From: Delphinus delphis
Taxonomy: Eukaryota; Chordata; Mammalia; Artiodactyla; Delphinidae
NCBI RefSeq assembly: GCF_949987515.2
Contig: NC_082684.1
Location: forward strand, 18,963,701-19,027,700
Length of the DNA: 64,000 bases
Direction: 5' to 3'
In this document: positions 1-11,057 of the stretch, piece by piece
Numbering within the stretch: the stretch's first letter is position 1
Layout of the letters: each line of letters begins with the position of its first letter
The notes under the pieces: generated by a model
Database searches by the model: none
Told to the model about the DNA's origin: nothing
Seen by the model: only the letters and a program-made list of their open reading frames with translations
Made by a program: the position numbers and the translations under genes

Positions 1-136
1 GTGTGTATATGCCCATGACTCTCTCTCGCCCTGTCACAGCTCACCCTTCCCCCTCCCCATAACCTCAAGTCCGTTCTCTAAGAGGTCTGCGTCTTTATTC
101 CTGCTTTACCCCTAGGTTCTTCATGACATTTTTTTC
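1..136 (-). other. L1 3'UTR, partial
   Basis: This sequence follows the ORF2 stop codon at 137 on the minus strand and has no long ORF. It is the first part of the L1 3'UTR; the rest, with any poly(A) tail, lies left of the window. Confidence 0.8.
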
Positions 137-1594
137 TTAAATTCCATATATATGTGTTAGCATACGGTATTTGTCTTTTTCTTTCTGACTTACTTCACTC
201 TGTATGACAGACTCTAGGTCTATCCACCTCATTACAAATAGCTCAATTTCGTTTCTTTTTATGGCTGAGTAATATTCCATTGTATATATGTGCCACATCT
301 TCTTTATCCATTCATCCGATGATGGGCACTTAGGTTGTTTCCATCTCCGGGCTATTGTAAATAGAGCTGCAATGAACATTTTGGTACATGACTCTTTTTG
401 AATTTTGGTTTTCTCAGGGTATATGCCCAGTAGTGGGATTGCTGGGTAATATGGTAGTTCTATTTGTAGTTTTTTAAGGAACCTCCATACTGTTCTCCAT
501 AGTGGCTGAACCAATTCACATTCCCACCAGCAGTGCAAGAGTGTTCCCTTTTCTCCACACCCTCTCCAGCATTTATTGTTTCTAGATTTTTTGATGATGG
601 CCATTCTGACTGGTGTGAGACAATATCTCATTGTAGTTTTGATTTGCATTTCTCTAATGATTAATGATGTTGAGCATTCTTTCATGTGTTTGTTGGCAGT
701 CTGTATATCTTCTTTGGAGAAATGTCTATTTAGGTCTTCTGCCCATTTTTGGATTGGGTTGTTTGTTTTCTTGTTATTGAGCTGCATGAGCTGCTTGTAA
801 ATTTTGGAGATTAATCCTTTGTCGGTTGCTTCATTTGCAAATATTTTCTCCCATTCTGAGGGTTGTCTTTTGGTCTTGTTTATGGTTTCCTTTGTTGTGC
901 AAAAGCTTTGAAGTTTCATTAGGTCCCATTTGTTTATTTTTGTTTTTATTTCCATTACTCTAGGAGGTGGGTCAGAAAGGATCTTGCTTTGATTTATGTC
1001 ATAGAGTGTTCTGCCTATGTTTTCCTCTAAGAGTTTGATAGTTTCTGGCCTTACATTTAGGTCTTTAATCCATTTTGAGCTTATTTTTGTGTATGGTGTT
1101 AGGGAGTGATCTAATCTCATACTTTTACATGTACCTGTCCAGTTTTCCCAGCACCACTTATTGAAGAGGCTGTCCTTTCTCCATTGTACATTACTGCCAC
1201 CTTTATCAAAGATAAGGTGTCCATATGTGCATGGGTTTATCTCTGGGCTTTCTATCCTGTTCCATTGATCTATCTTCCTGTTTTTGTGCCAGTACCATAC
1301 CGTCTTGATGACTGTAGCTTTGTAGTATAGTCTGAAGTCAGGGAGCCTGATTCCTCCAGTTCCTTCTTTCGTTCTCAAGATTGCTTTGGCTATTCGGGGT
1401 TTTTTGTGTTTCCATACAAATTGTGAAATTTTTTGTTCTAGTTCTGTGAAAAATGCCAGTGGTAGTTTGATAGGGATTGCATTGAATCTATAGATTGCTT
1501 TGGGTAGTAGAGTCATTTTCACAATGTTGATTCTTCCAATCCAAGAACATGGTATATCTCTCCATCTATTTGTATCATCTTTAATTTCTTTCAT
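137..1594 (-). pseudogene. L1 ORF2p C-terminal half (post-RT region and Cys-rich domain)
   Basis: The 485-residue frame carries the region downstream of the reverse-transcriptase palm, through LINE-1 landmarks such as [14 protein letters not shown] near its start, [13 protein letters not shown], the tryptophan-rich [12 protein letters not shown] and [11 protein letters not shown]. The C-terminal zinc-knuckle-like segment follows ([18 protein letters not shown], about residues 345-362), and the frame ends in [15 protein letters not shown] and the tail. It is open and fits the family's normal C-terminus. It is not a separate gene: the annotated Met is internal, and the true frame continues upstream as [10 protein letters not shown] before meeting the deletion junction near 1621-1628, where it is out of frame with the endonuclease half. 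Confidence 0.93.
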
Positions 1595-1601
1595 CAGTGT
1601 C

Positions 1602-2870
1602 TTATAATTTTCTGCATACAGGTCTTTTGTAGTAATCTCTCATGATCTCTTTTATCTCTGCAGTGTCAGTTGTTACCTCTCCTTTTTCATTTCTAATTCT
1701 ATTGATTTGAGTTTTCTCCCTTTTTTTCTTGATGAGTCTGGCTAGTGGTTTACCTATTTTGTTTATCTTCTCAAAGAACCAGCTTTTAGTTTTATTGATC
1801 TTTGCTATTGTTTCCTTCATTTCTTTTTCATTTATTTCTGATCTGATTTTTATGATTTCTTTCCTTCTGCTAGCTTTGGGGTTTTTTTGTTCTTCTTTCT
1901 CTAATTGCTTGAGGTGAAAGGTTAGGTTGTTTATTCGAGATGTTTCCTGCTTCTTAAGGTGGGCTTGTATTGCTATAAACTTCCCCCTTAGAACTGCTTT
2001 TGCTGCATCCCACAGGTTTTGGGTCGTTGTGTCTCCATTGTCATTTGTTTCTAGGTATTTTTTGATTTCCTCTTTGATTTCTTCAGTGATCTCTTCATTA
2101 TTAAGTAGTGTATTGTTTAGCCTCCATGTGTTTGTATTTTTTACAGATCTTTTCCTGTAATTGATATCTAGTCTCATGGTGTTGTGGTCAGAAAAGATAC
2201 TTGATACAACTTCAATTTTCTTAAACTTACCAAGGCTTGATTTGTGACCCAAGATATGATCTATCCTGGAGAATGTTCCATGACCACTTGAGAAAAATGT
2301 GTATTCTGTTGTTTTTGGATGGAGTGTCCTATAAATATCAATTAAGTCCATCTTGTTTAATGTATCATTTAAAGCTTGTGTTTCCTTATTTATTTTCATT
2401 TTGGATGATCTGTCCATGGGTGAAAGTGGGGTGTTTAAGTCCCCTACTATGAATGTGTTACTGTCGATTTCCCCTTTTATGGCTGTTAGTATTTGCCTTA
2501 TGTATTGAGGTGCTCCTATGTTGGGTGCATAAATATTTACAACTGTTATATCTTCTTCTTGGATCGATCCCTTGATCATTATGTAGTGTCCTTCTTTGTC
2601 TCTTTTAATAGTCCTTATTTTAAAGTCTATTTTGTCTGATATGAGAATTGCTACTCCAGCTTTCTTTTGGCTTCCATTTGCATGGAATATCTTTTTCCAT
2701 CTCCTTACTTTCAGTCTGTATGTGTCTGTAGGTCTGAAGTGGGTCTCTTGTAGACAGCATATATAAGGGTCTTGTTTTTGTATCCATTCAGCTAATCTGT
2801 GTCTTTTGGTGGGAGCATTTAGTCCATTTACATTTAAGGTAATTATCAATATGTATGTTCCTATTCCCAT
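1602..2870 (-). pseudogene. L1 ORF2p N-terminal half: APE-type endonuclease, then frameshifted
   Basis: The start [18 protein letters not shown] is the natural ORF2 start, 58 bp after the ORF1 stop. The apurinic-endonuclease-like domain spans about residues 1-240 and its landmark residues are present: Asn in NVNGL, Glu in LQETHF, Asp/Asn in VGDLNTPLS and His in [10 protein letters not shown]. This enzyme nicks genomic DNA at TTTT/A-type sites to prime reverse transcription. A lysine-rich linker follows to IMRDYYK, after which the sequence jumps to material normally about 360 residues further on. The jump is out of frame and gives a short tail, RPVCRKL. The RT fingers and palm, including the expected FADD motif, are absent from both halves. 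Confidence 0.93.
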
Positions 2871-2928
2871 TTTCTAAATTGTTTTGGGTTCGTTATTATA
2901 GGTCTTTTCCTTCTCTTGTGTTTCTTGC

Positions 2929-3803
2929 CTAGAGAAGATCCTTTAGCATTTGTTGTAAAGCTGGTTTGGTGGTGCTGAACTCTCTCAGCTTTTGCTTGTC
3001 TGTAAAGGTTTTAATTTCTCCATCAAATCTGAATGAGATCCTTGCTGGGTAGAGTAGTCTTGGCTGCAGGTTTTTCTCCTTCATCACTTTCAGTATGTCC
3101 TGCCACTCCCTTCTGGCTTGTAGGGTTTCTGCTGAGAGATCAGCTGTTAACCTTATGGGGATTCCCTTATGTGTTATTTGTTGTTTTTCCCTTGCTGCTT
3201 TTAATATGCTTTCTTTGTATTTAATTTTTGACAGTTTGATTAATATGTGTCTTGGCGTATTTCTCCTTGGATTTATCTTGTATGGGACTCTCTGTGCTTC
3301 CTGGACTTGATTAACTATTTCCTTTCCCATATTAGGGAAGTTTTCAACTATAATCTCTTCAAATATTTTCTCAGTCCCTTTCTTTTTCTCTTCTTCTTCT
3401 GGAACCCCTATAATTCGAATGTTGGTGCGTTTAATGTTGTCCCAGAGGTCTCTGAGACTGTCCTCAGTTCTTTTCATTCTTTTTTCTTTATTCTGCTCTG
3501 CAGTAGTTATTTCCACTATTTTATCTTCCAGGTCACTTATCCGTTCTTCTGCCTCAGTTATTCTGCTATTGATCCCATCTAGAGTACTTTTAATTTCTTT
3601 TATTGTGTTGTTCATCGTTGCTTGTTTCATCTTTAGTTCTTCTAGGTCCTTGTTAACTGATTCTTGCATTTTGTCCAATCTATTGTCCATTCTATCTCCA
3701 AGATTTCGGATCAACCTTACTATCATTATTCCTCTTCATTTGTTAGGTCTGGTGCATTTTTATCTTGCTCCTTTATCTGCTGTGTGTTTTTCTGTCTTCT
3801 CAT
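2929..3803 (-). pseudogene. L1 ORF1p (RNA-binding coiled-coil protein) with N-terminal frameshift
   Basis: The open frame 2929-3726 (265 aa) holds a coiled coil (about residues 10-105, heptad-rich with KEIKSTLDGINSRITEAEER), an RRM-like domain starting near NIRIIGVPEEEE, and the C-terminal domain (RREWQDILKVMKEKNLQPRL) ending in LQQMLKDLL. ORF1p forms trimers that coat L1 RNA. Upstream, the natural start reads MRRQKNTQQIKEQDKNAPDL from the ATG at 3803-3801, but a missing A in the run near 3730-3735 turns EEE-I-M into EEE-stop. The internal Met at 3726 is therefore only where the frame reopens. Intact length would be about 290 residues. Confidence 0.92.
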
Positions 3804-4309
3804 TTTGCTTATCTTACTGTGTTTGGGGTCTCCTTTTTGCAGGCTGCAGGTTTGTAGTTCCTCCTGTTTTTGATGTCTGTCTCCAGTGGCTCAGGTTGGT
3901 TCAGTGGGTTGTGTAGGCTTCCTGGTGGAGGGGACTAGTGCCTGTGTTGTGGTGGATGAGGCTGGATCTTGTCTCTCTAGTGGGCAGGTTCATGTCTGGT
4001 GGTGTGTTTTGGGGTGTCTGTGGCCTTATTATGATTTTAGGCAGCCTCTCTGCTAATGGGTGGGGTTGTGTTCCTGTTTTGCTAGTTGTTTGGCACAGGT
4101 TGTCCAGCACTGTGGCTTGCTGGTCGTTGAGTGAAGCTGGGTGCTGGTGTTAAGATGGAGGTCTCTGGGAGATTTTCGCCGTTTGATATTATGTGGAGCT
4201 GGGAGGTCTCTTGTTGATCAGTGTCCTGAAGTTGGCTGTCCTACCTCAGAGGCAGAGCCCTGCCTCCTGGCTGGAGCACCAAAAGCTTTTCATCCACAGG
4301 CTCAGGATA

Positions 4310-4500
4310 AAAGGGAGAAAAAGTAGAGGGAATTAGTAGAAGTATGAGGAAAGAAAGAAGGAAAGGAGGGTAGGAAGGAAGGAAGAAAGAAAGGAAGAAG
4401 CAAAGAAGGAAAGAAGGCAAGAAGGAAAGAAAGGAGGGAGGGAGGGAGGAAGGAAGGAAGGAGGGAAAGAAGGAAAAAAGACAGAAAGAAAGAAGATACA
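4310..4500. repeat. Polypurine (GGAA/GAAA)n low-complexity tract
   Basis: The plus strand is almost pure purine (repeats of GGAA, GAAA and GGGA) for about 190 bp within the L1 5'UTR. A second short purine stretch lies at about 4733-4777, between the two copies of the tandem duplication. Confidence 0.9.
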
Positions 4501-4512
4501 GTAAAAATAAAA

Positions 4513-4997
4513 TAAAGTATAATAAAGTTATTGAATTAAAAAATTCTTATTTAGAAAAAAAAAAAAAAAAGGGACGGAAAGAACCTTAGGACAAATGTTG
4601 GAAGCAAAGCTATACAGACAAAATCTTACACAGAAGCATACACATACACCCTCACTAAAAGAGGTAAATGGGGAAAAATCCTAAATCTTGCTGTCAGAGA
4701 CCACCTCCTCAATTTGGGATGATTCGTTGTCTAAAGGAGGGAAGGAAGGACGGAAAGAAAGAAAGAAAGAACGAAGGTAAAGTATAATAAGGTTATTAAA
4801 ATTAATTATTAAGAAAAAAAATTTTAAAGAAAACATGGACGGATAGAACCCTAGGACAAATGGTGGAAGCAAGACTATACAGACAAGATCTCACACAGAA
4901 GCATACACATACACAGTCACAAAAAGAGGAAAGGGGAAAAAATCATAGATCTTGCTCCTAAAGTCCACTTCCTTAATTTGGGATGATTGGTTTTCTA
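4513..4997 (-). repeat. Two-copy tandem duplication in the L1 5'UTR
   Basis: Copy A (4513-4733) and copy B (4778-4997) share the order TAAAGTATAATAA, GGACAAATG(G/T)TGGAAGCAA, CTATACAGACAA, CACAGAAGCATACACATACA, GAGG, and AATTTGGGATGATT. They are displaced by about 265 bp and separated by a purine-rich spacer. They differ by scattered substitutions and small indels. The duplication is probably inherited from the source L1 subfamily. Confidence 0.85.
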
Positions 4998-6122
4998 TTC
5001 AGGTATTCCACAGATGCAGGGTACATCAAGTTGATTGTGGAGCTTTAATCCGCTGCTTCTGAGGCTGCTGGGAGAGATTTCCCTTTCTCTTCTTTGTTCT
5101 CACAGCTCCCAGGGCTAAGCTTTGGATTTGGCCCTGCCACTGCGTGTAGATCGCTGGAGGGCGTCTGTTTTTTGCTCAGACAGGATGGGGTTAAAAGAGC
5201 CGCTGATTGGGGGCTCTGGCGCACTCAGGCCGGCGGGGACGGAGGGGCACAGAGTGCGGGGCGGGCCTGCGGTGGCAAAGGCCGGCGTGACTTTGCACCA
5301 GCCTGAGGCGCGCTGTGCGCTCTCCGGGGAAGTTGTCCCTGGATCCCGGGAACCCGGCAGTGGTGGGCTGCACAGTCTCCGCGGAAGAGGGGTGTGGAGA
5401 GTGACCTGTGCTCGCACACAGGCCCCTCGGTGGCGGCAGCAGCAGCCTTAACGTCTCCCGCCCGCCTCTGGGGTCCGCGCTCGTCTCTGGAGTTCCTTTA
5501 AGCAGCGTTCTTAAACCCCTCTCCTCACGCCCCAGGAAACAAAGAGGGAAGGAAAAGTCTCCTGCCTCTTCTGCAGGTGCAGGCTTTTCCCCGGACTCCC
5601 TCCCGGCTAGCTGTGGTGCACTAACCCCTTCAGGCTATGTTCAAGCCGCCAACCCCAGTCCTCTCCCTGCGCTCAGGCCTCAGCTCGCAGCCCCGCCCGC
5701 CCCGGCGGGTGAGCAGACAAGCCTCTCGGGCTGGTGAGTGCCGGTCGGCACCGATCCTCTGTGCGGGAATCTCCCCGCTTTGCCCTCCGCACCCGTTGCT
5801 GTGCACTCCTCCGCAGCTTCGAGGCTCCCCCCTCCGCCTCCCGCAGTCTCCGCCCGCGAAGGGGCTTCCTAGAGTGTGGAAACTTTTCCTCCTTCACAGC
5901 TCCCTCCCACTGGTGCAGGTGCCGTCCCTATTCTTTTGTCTCTGTTTTTTCTTTTGCCCTACCCAGGTACGTGGGGAGTTTCTTGCCTTTTGGGAGGTCT
6001 GAGGTCTTCTGCCAGCCTTCAGTAGGTGTTCTGTAGGAGTTGTTCCACGTGTAGATGTATTTCTGGTGTATCTGTGGGGAGGAAGGTGATCTCCGCGTCT
6101 TACTCTTCCGCCATCTTCCGCC

Positions 6123-7230
6123 TTCTTCTACTTCTCTTTTGATATTTGCCTGGTTTGGGTATTAGGGTAATACTGGTCTCACAAAATGAGTTGGAAACAT
6201 GTTCCTTCCTCTTCTTGTGGAAGATTGGTATTAATTATTCTTTGAACATTTAGTGGACTTCATCAGTGAAGCCATCTGGCCAGGGTTCTTCTATGTGAGA
6301 TGTTTTTAATTACTAATTTAACCCCTTTACTTGCTATAGGTTTATTCAGATTTTCTACTTCTTCTTGAGTAAATTTTGGTAATCTGTGTCTTTCTAGGAA
6401 TAGTTGAATTTACTGTTTCAACTAAATTATCTAATTTGTTGGCATTTTATTTCTGTGAGGTCGGTGATGGCCCCTCTTTCATTCTTTATTTAGTAATTTG
6501 AGTCTTCCTTCTTTGGTTTCTTATTCAGACTAGCTAAGCTTTTGTCAATTTTCTTGATCTTTCCAAAGAACCAAACTTTGGTTCTCTGTTGTCTTTCTAG
6601 TCTCTGTTTTATTTAGTTCTGTTCTAATTTTTATTTTTTCCTTCTTTCTACTTGCTTTGCATTTAGCTTGCTCTTCTTTTTCTCTGTTTAATAGCTAGGT
6701 TATTGACTTGAGATCTTTATTCTTTTTAAACGTAGGGGCTTACAGCTTTAAATTTCCATCTAAACACTCCTATAGCTGCAATCCCATAAGTTTTGTTACG
6801 TTGTATGTTCATTTTCATTCATCTCAAAATAGTTTCTAATTTCTCTTTTAATTTATCCTTTGACCCATTGGTTATTTAGTAATGTGTTGTTTTATTTCCA
6901 TATATTCATGAATTCTACAAATATCCTTCTGTTATTGATTTCTATTTTAATTCCAGTGTGGTTGAGAATATACTTTGTATGACTTCAGGGTTTTTAAATT
7001 CACTGAGACCTGTTTTATGACCTGGAATATGGTCTATCTTAGAGAATGTTCCACATGTACTTGGGAAGAATGTGTATTCTGCTGCTGTTGGGAGGAGTGG
7101 TTTATGTCTAATAGTGTGTTCAGATCTTTTATTTCCTTTATGATTTTCCACGTATTTCTACACAGTTTTGAAAATAGGGTATTTAGATATCTAATTATTG
7201 TTTTAAACTTCCTGTTACTTTCTTAAACTC
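6123..7230 (-). mobile_element. Older L1 fragment (ORF2 EN to RT region) hosting the young L1
   Basis: Read on the minus strand this is decayed L1 ORF2. Near 6942-7151 it encodes endonuclease-like residues (EYTFFPSTCGTFSKIDHI, then GHKTGLSEF), and nearer 6150-6500 it has the nucleotide pattern of the early RT region. It is interrupted by many stops. The remaining 3' half should lie to the left of the window, beyond the young L1. Confidence 0.8.
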
Positions 7231-7269
7231 TCTCAGTTTTGTTTTATGTATTTTGGGGCTGTATTGGTA

Positions 7270-7648
7270 GAGAATTTATTATTACCTCTCTTAGGAGACA
7301 CTTCCTTCAGATACCGAAACGATCTCTTCCTTATTTCTTTAAAACCTTTACTCAAATATCACCTTACTGGAAGAGTTTTCATGATTAGCCTTACACATGG
7401 TAAAGGGCAACAACCATAACCCCAGCCACCAAGCATGCCCAACTGTTTTTTCATGTCTCCCTTTTTATCTATAGCACTCAAAGCTTCTTCATAAGACACA
7501 ATTTTTAAAAACTGTTTGTTCACCAGCCCACTCCAAAATATAAGCTGTAAATCATAAAGGGCTTTGTTTAGTTCACTTCTAAATCTCTGGAAGCTAAGCC
7601 AATGCTTAGCTTATAGTAGGTACTCATTAAACATTTGTTGAATGAATG
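7270..7648 (+). mobile_element. LINE-2 (L2) 3' fragment
   Basis: It has the L2 3' pattern: a CTCAAATATCACCTTACTGGAAGAG block, then ATAAGCTGTAAATCATAAAGGG, and the characteristic end GTAGGTACTCATTAAACATT followed by TGTTGAATGAATG. It is an ancient mammalian repeat, called by recognition only. Confidence 0.72.
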
Positions 7649-7656
7649 CACTAGAG

Positions 7657-7865
7657 CAGTGGTCAGCATATTTTTTCTATAAAGAGCCAGATAATAAATA
7701 TTTTAGGTTTGTGGGTGATGAGGTCTCAACTCTGCCAATATATTTTCAAAGCAGCCATGGATGATATGTGAGCAAAAAAGCATGGCTATTTTCTAATAAA
7801 ACTTTGTTCACAAAAATAGACAGTGGGATGGATTTGTCCTACTGGTTGGAGTTTGCCAACCTCCT
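7657..7865 (-). mobile_element. hAT-Charlie type non-autonomous DNA transposon with 8-bp TSD
   Basis: The 209-bp element starts CAGTGGTCAGC and ends GTTTGCCAACCTCCT, forming weak terminal inverted repeats. The inside matches the common mammalian hAT element with GCCAGATA..AAATATTTTAGG and TAAAACTTTGTTCACAAAAA. It is flanked by CACTAGAG (7649-7656) and AACTAGAG (7866-7873), an 8-bp duplication with one mismatch, as expected of hAT transposition. I did not assign the subfamily; strand is nominal. Confidence 0.8.
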
Positions 7866-7873
7866 AACTAGAG

Positions 7874-9519
7874 GATGACAACTACAGGGAAAAACTCAGT
7901 GACTGACAATGACTTTAGGAACTGTGGCATTTTCTATGGATTCAGAAACTGAACATGGCTATTCCTTTGTATTGTGGTGTATTGTGGAAGGAGTGGTAAC
8001 ATTGTAGTTGTGCCCACAAGCATTGGAATATGCTGAGAATTAACAGCTTTGGATAGATGTCCCAAGAATGTGGGCGTATTTGCCTAGCACACCTGGATTT
8101 ATTTTGCCACCTAACTGCATGGCACTCCCCAAGTCAATGGGAAACATGTATTAGACATATTGGGTTGCAGTGCATTAAATAAGTGTTTGGGAATTTATCT
8201 CACCTAGGCTCCTTTGTCAGAAAATTTGCTCACAGTGCAGTTTGGGCAATGGTTCATGTCCTCTTGGTTCCCTGGCAGTAGCTGGTTAGATCATGAAGAA
8301 TCAATACTGGGCAAAAACCCACAGCATGTGAGACTCTACTTAAAAAGATGAGCTAAGGCAGAATATCTACCCTTAAGCAGTTAGAACTTGGAGACCTAAA
8401 GATCAGAAAGAAACAGAATAGGGGTCTCTGGGGCATATTAACAATGGACTGTTAGAGTGAAAGTTTGTCAACTGCTACTGGGGGGATCATTGGGCTGCCT
8501 TGGTCCAGAACCACATTTAAATCCCAGCCTGATTTAGGCCTGGTTCTATTACTATTTTACAATAAATCTTTAAGCTTTATTGCTATTAAACTATACTGAA
8601 CTAAAACACACCTCAGACTGAATTTTATTATCTAGATGGCTTGTACTCGTAAATCAATTCATAATAGTCAGAAGTTCAAACAATGTCTATAGAAAGCATT
8701 TTCTGCCATTTTGTGGCTGTTGTTCATTTGTTTATTTTTAGCATAGACAATGAAAAGAAAGGTTTATTTTAAGTCACTTAAGTTAACTCAGTGGGGTTAT
8801 TCCTTTCAGGTTTTTTTTTTTTCAGAAATGTAGGTTATTTTGTTTCCCAAAATAAAAATTTAAAATGGTTATTTCATAAGGGAAAATTTTGGGTTCAATA
8901 TCATTTCCTCACACAAGAAAATATAAAGTGAGAAATTATACATCAATATCACCATGCCGTTTTTGGCAGATTGGAGCATATGGGGATCTATTAAAACAGT
9001 TGAAAGACAAAAAGAAGATCTAAACAATTAATTGTTAACATTCAACAATAGCTTTTCTAATGAGAGAGAAAAAGGTTGAGAGAAAGATTAAAGTATTAAA
9101 ATACTCAACAATATTTCTTTTACTTTGAACCAACCTGTTATGTTATTGTAAATGATTTCCTGAATTCCTCTCTACTCAGCCTTTGGATATTATTCTCAAG
9201 ATTGTTTTCAGGTTTTTTAGTCTCTTCCTTGTTCAAAGAGACTTTCATGCAGCCCTAAAAACAAAACCTAACGCCACTTTGTGCTAAACGTCACAATGAT
9301 TTATCTGTTTGTATATTGCTTTTTATATGTGTGTATGTGTACATGTGTGTTTGTGTATGTGGATATGATTCATGCATGTACATTAAAACATAGGAACATC
9401 TAATAATAGGCAATTGAATATTTTCATTGTAGAGAAAAAATTTCATTATTTTCACATTTTTTGTTACCTAATGAGTATATTTCTAATTCCAGACAGAGCA
9501 ATGGGGACCCCTAACTGAA
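7874..9519. other. Unassigned AT-rich intergenic sequence
   Basis: I see no coding frame and no repeat that I can name with confidence. A segment near 8540-8600 (ACAATAAATCTTTAAGC context) looks like the polyadenylation part of an old LTR, but I could not find its ends. A TG-rich simple repeat lies at about 9328-9366. Confidence 0.5.
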
Positions 9520-9790
9520 CTAAGGGAAGATTAGTAGTGACTAAGTGTAGAAACAGTAACTTATTATATAAAGCTTTGTAAGTCATAATATGGGTTGCTT
9601 TTTACTCTGAGATGGGAGGATTTCAAGCAGAGGAGTGACAGATCTTTTTAAAAGTCACTCTGGCTGTCATGTTGAAATGGTTTGAAGGTTCAAAGGTGGA
9701 GGCTATTATAATTGTCCAGGCATGATATAATGGTGGTTTGGGCCAGAGCAGTGATAGTAGGAGAGTGTTGGAAGCAGTCAGATTTGTGCT
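9520..9790 (-). mobile_element. L2 fragment
   Basis: The sequence has the antisense-L2 character GATGGGAGGATTTCAAGCAG, then AGGAGTGACAGATC and AAAGTCACTCTGGCTG. It is a diverged internal L2 piece; boundaries are approximate. Confidence 0.55.
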
Positions 9791-9889
9791 TCTGTTCTGA
9801 AAGCAGAACCAATGAGATCTGCAAATGTGTCATGGGAGAGAAAGAAGACTTTTGCCTTTTGTTGATTTTTATGAATCCTTCCAGTGTAT

Positions 9890-10250
9890 CTTCATGTATG
9901 TACAAGTAGATATACTTAGTTTCTCAATTTATTTTACAAAGTGTATAATGCTACATATTATGATGTGGGTATTTATACATTCATCTTATTTAAAGATATG
10001 TATGGAGCCCTTCTGGTTTCACATATGGAATGCATAGTCTCTATGTAACTAGTCCCTAGTAACAGACTTTTGAGTTGTTTCCAGCCCCTTGCTATTAAAT
10101 CCAATACTTCTGTGATTAGCCTTGCATGTGAATCATTTCTGTATGTGTGCAGCAGGTCTACTGGCTAGATAGATCCCCTGGAGTAGGATTGCTGGGTCAG
10201 AGCATAAATGCATTTATAATTTGAAGAATTAATTCTCAAATTCAATATTT
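9890..10250 (-). mobile_element. Ancient L1M-type 3' fragment
   Basis: The sequence contains GGAGTAGGATTGCTGGGTCA, preceded by a TTGAGTTGTTTCCAG block, the pattern of the 3' region of old mammalian L1s read on the opposite strand. It is strongly diverged and carries no ORF. Confidence 0.55.
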
Positions 10251-10519
10251 GGAAAGTGTTTTGAAAGGCTGCTATTCTTTTCAATTAAAAAAAAATGGTG
10301 AGATCTTTGCAGCTGAGTGGTTTTGGCTTGCTTGGTTTGTGTGTTTACTCTGAAGAGGCTCAAAGAAACATATTTTCGAATTCAACTTCAGAAATATATG
10401 GACTTTTATGGCTGAATTTTTTATATTTTTCCTTGTCCTTATTTTTGTTTTTGTAAAATTATCATTGTATTGAATACCTCTCTGTTAAAAGCTTGTATAA
10501 CAAGATGATTATGGACTCC

Positions 10520-10735
10520 AACTGCTAGTGAGCCTGGGTGTGAATCTAAGCTCCATTAATCTGTGACCTTGGGGAATTCAACTCAAACTCTCTGTGACCT
10601 ATATCCTCAGTGGTAGACTATGAATAATAACCATCCTATCTCATTGTGTTGTTTTGAGGTTAAGTAATTTAAAAATATGTAAAAACACTTAGAGCAATAC
10701 CTGACACAAAAATGAACACTCTTCAAGTGCTGGAT
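10520..10735 (+). mobile_element. MIR SINE
   Basis: It follows the MIR core: CTGTGACCTTGGGGAATTCA, ACTCTCTGTGACC, ATAATAACCATCCTATCTCAT, GTTGTTTTGAGGTTAAGTAA, and a final CACTTAGAGCAATACCTGACAC. It is an ancient tRNA-derived SINE. Confidence 0.75.
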
Positions 10736-11057
10736 GGTTTTAGAAGTCACTGCATCAATTTTGTGAAAAGATGGAGATACAATAATAATAATATTACTTT
10801 GTTTATACATATTCAGCTTTCATCTAGATGGGAGAGTACATTTATTTATATAAATGAAAATTAGTTAATTAGATTCATTCCCTCTAATTTACATATAACT
10901 TCCTCATATGCAAAGTATTCTAAAAATATCAAGTGGGGAGCTAAAAAGTGTTTTTGAAATATTCCCTGACTAAACAAGACAGCCAGATAGCAAGTTCTTT
11001 GAAATACAGGCAGGCACTATTATAGACTTAAAGAATTTAAAAAGAAAAAAAAAAAGG

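Larger units (their letters stand above)
1..6122 (-). mobile_element. Nearly full-length young L1 retrotransposon, defective
   Basis: Read on the minus strand this has the order of a mammalian L1: GC-rich 5'UTR (about 6122-3804), ORF1 (3803-2929), a 58-bp spacer, ORF2 (2870-137) and a 3'UTR (136-1) that continues beyond the window, so the poly(A) tail and 3' target-site duplication cannot be seen. The 5' end carries AAGATGGCGG, the YY1-type motif typical of L1 5' ends. The ORFs are mostly open, which points to a fairly recent insertion. The copy is dead: ORF1 has a one-base frameshift and ORF2 has lost its reverse-transcriptase core. It lies inside an older L1 in the same orientation. Confidence 0.93.
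3804..6122 (-). promoter_or_regulatory. L1 5'UTR / internal promoter
   Basis: This 2.3-kb non-coding region precedes L1 ORF1. Its distal part (about 5100-5900) is GC- and CpG-rich, as expected of an L1 Pol II promoter. The extreme 5' end has a YY1-type AAGATGGCGG (reverse complement of 6108-6117). The proximal part holds an imperfect tandem duplication (4513-4733 and 4778-4997) and long purine tracts on the plus strand. The short ORFs in the GC-rich part overlap in several frames and look like by-products of low stop-codon density. Confidence 0.85.

Noticed and set aside
5094..6036. Many overlapping 60-121-codon frames on both strands in GC-rich DNA
   Set aside because: They lie in the L1 5'UTR, where high GC makes stop codons rare. 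They overlap in conflicting frames and show no domains.
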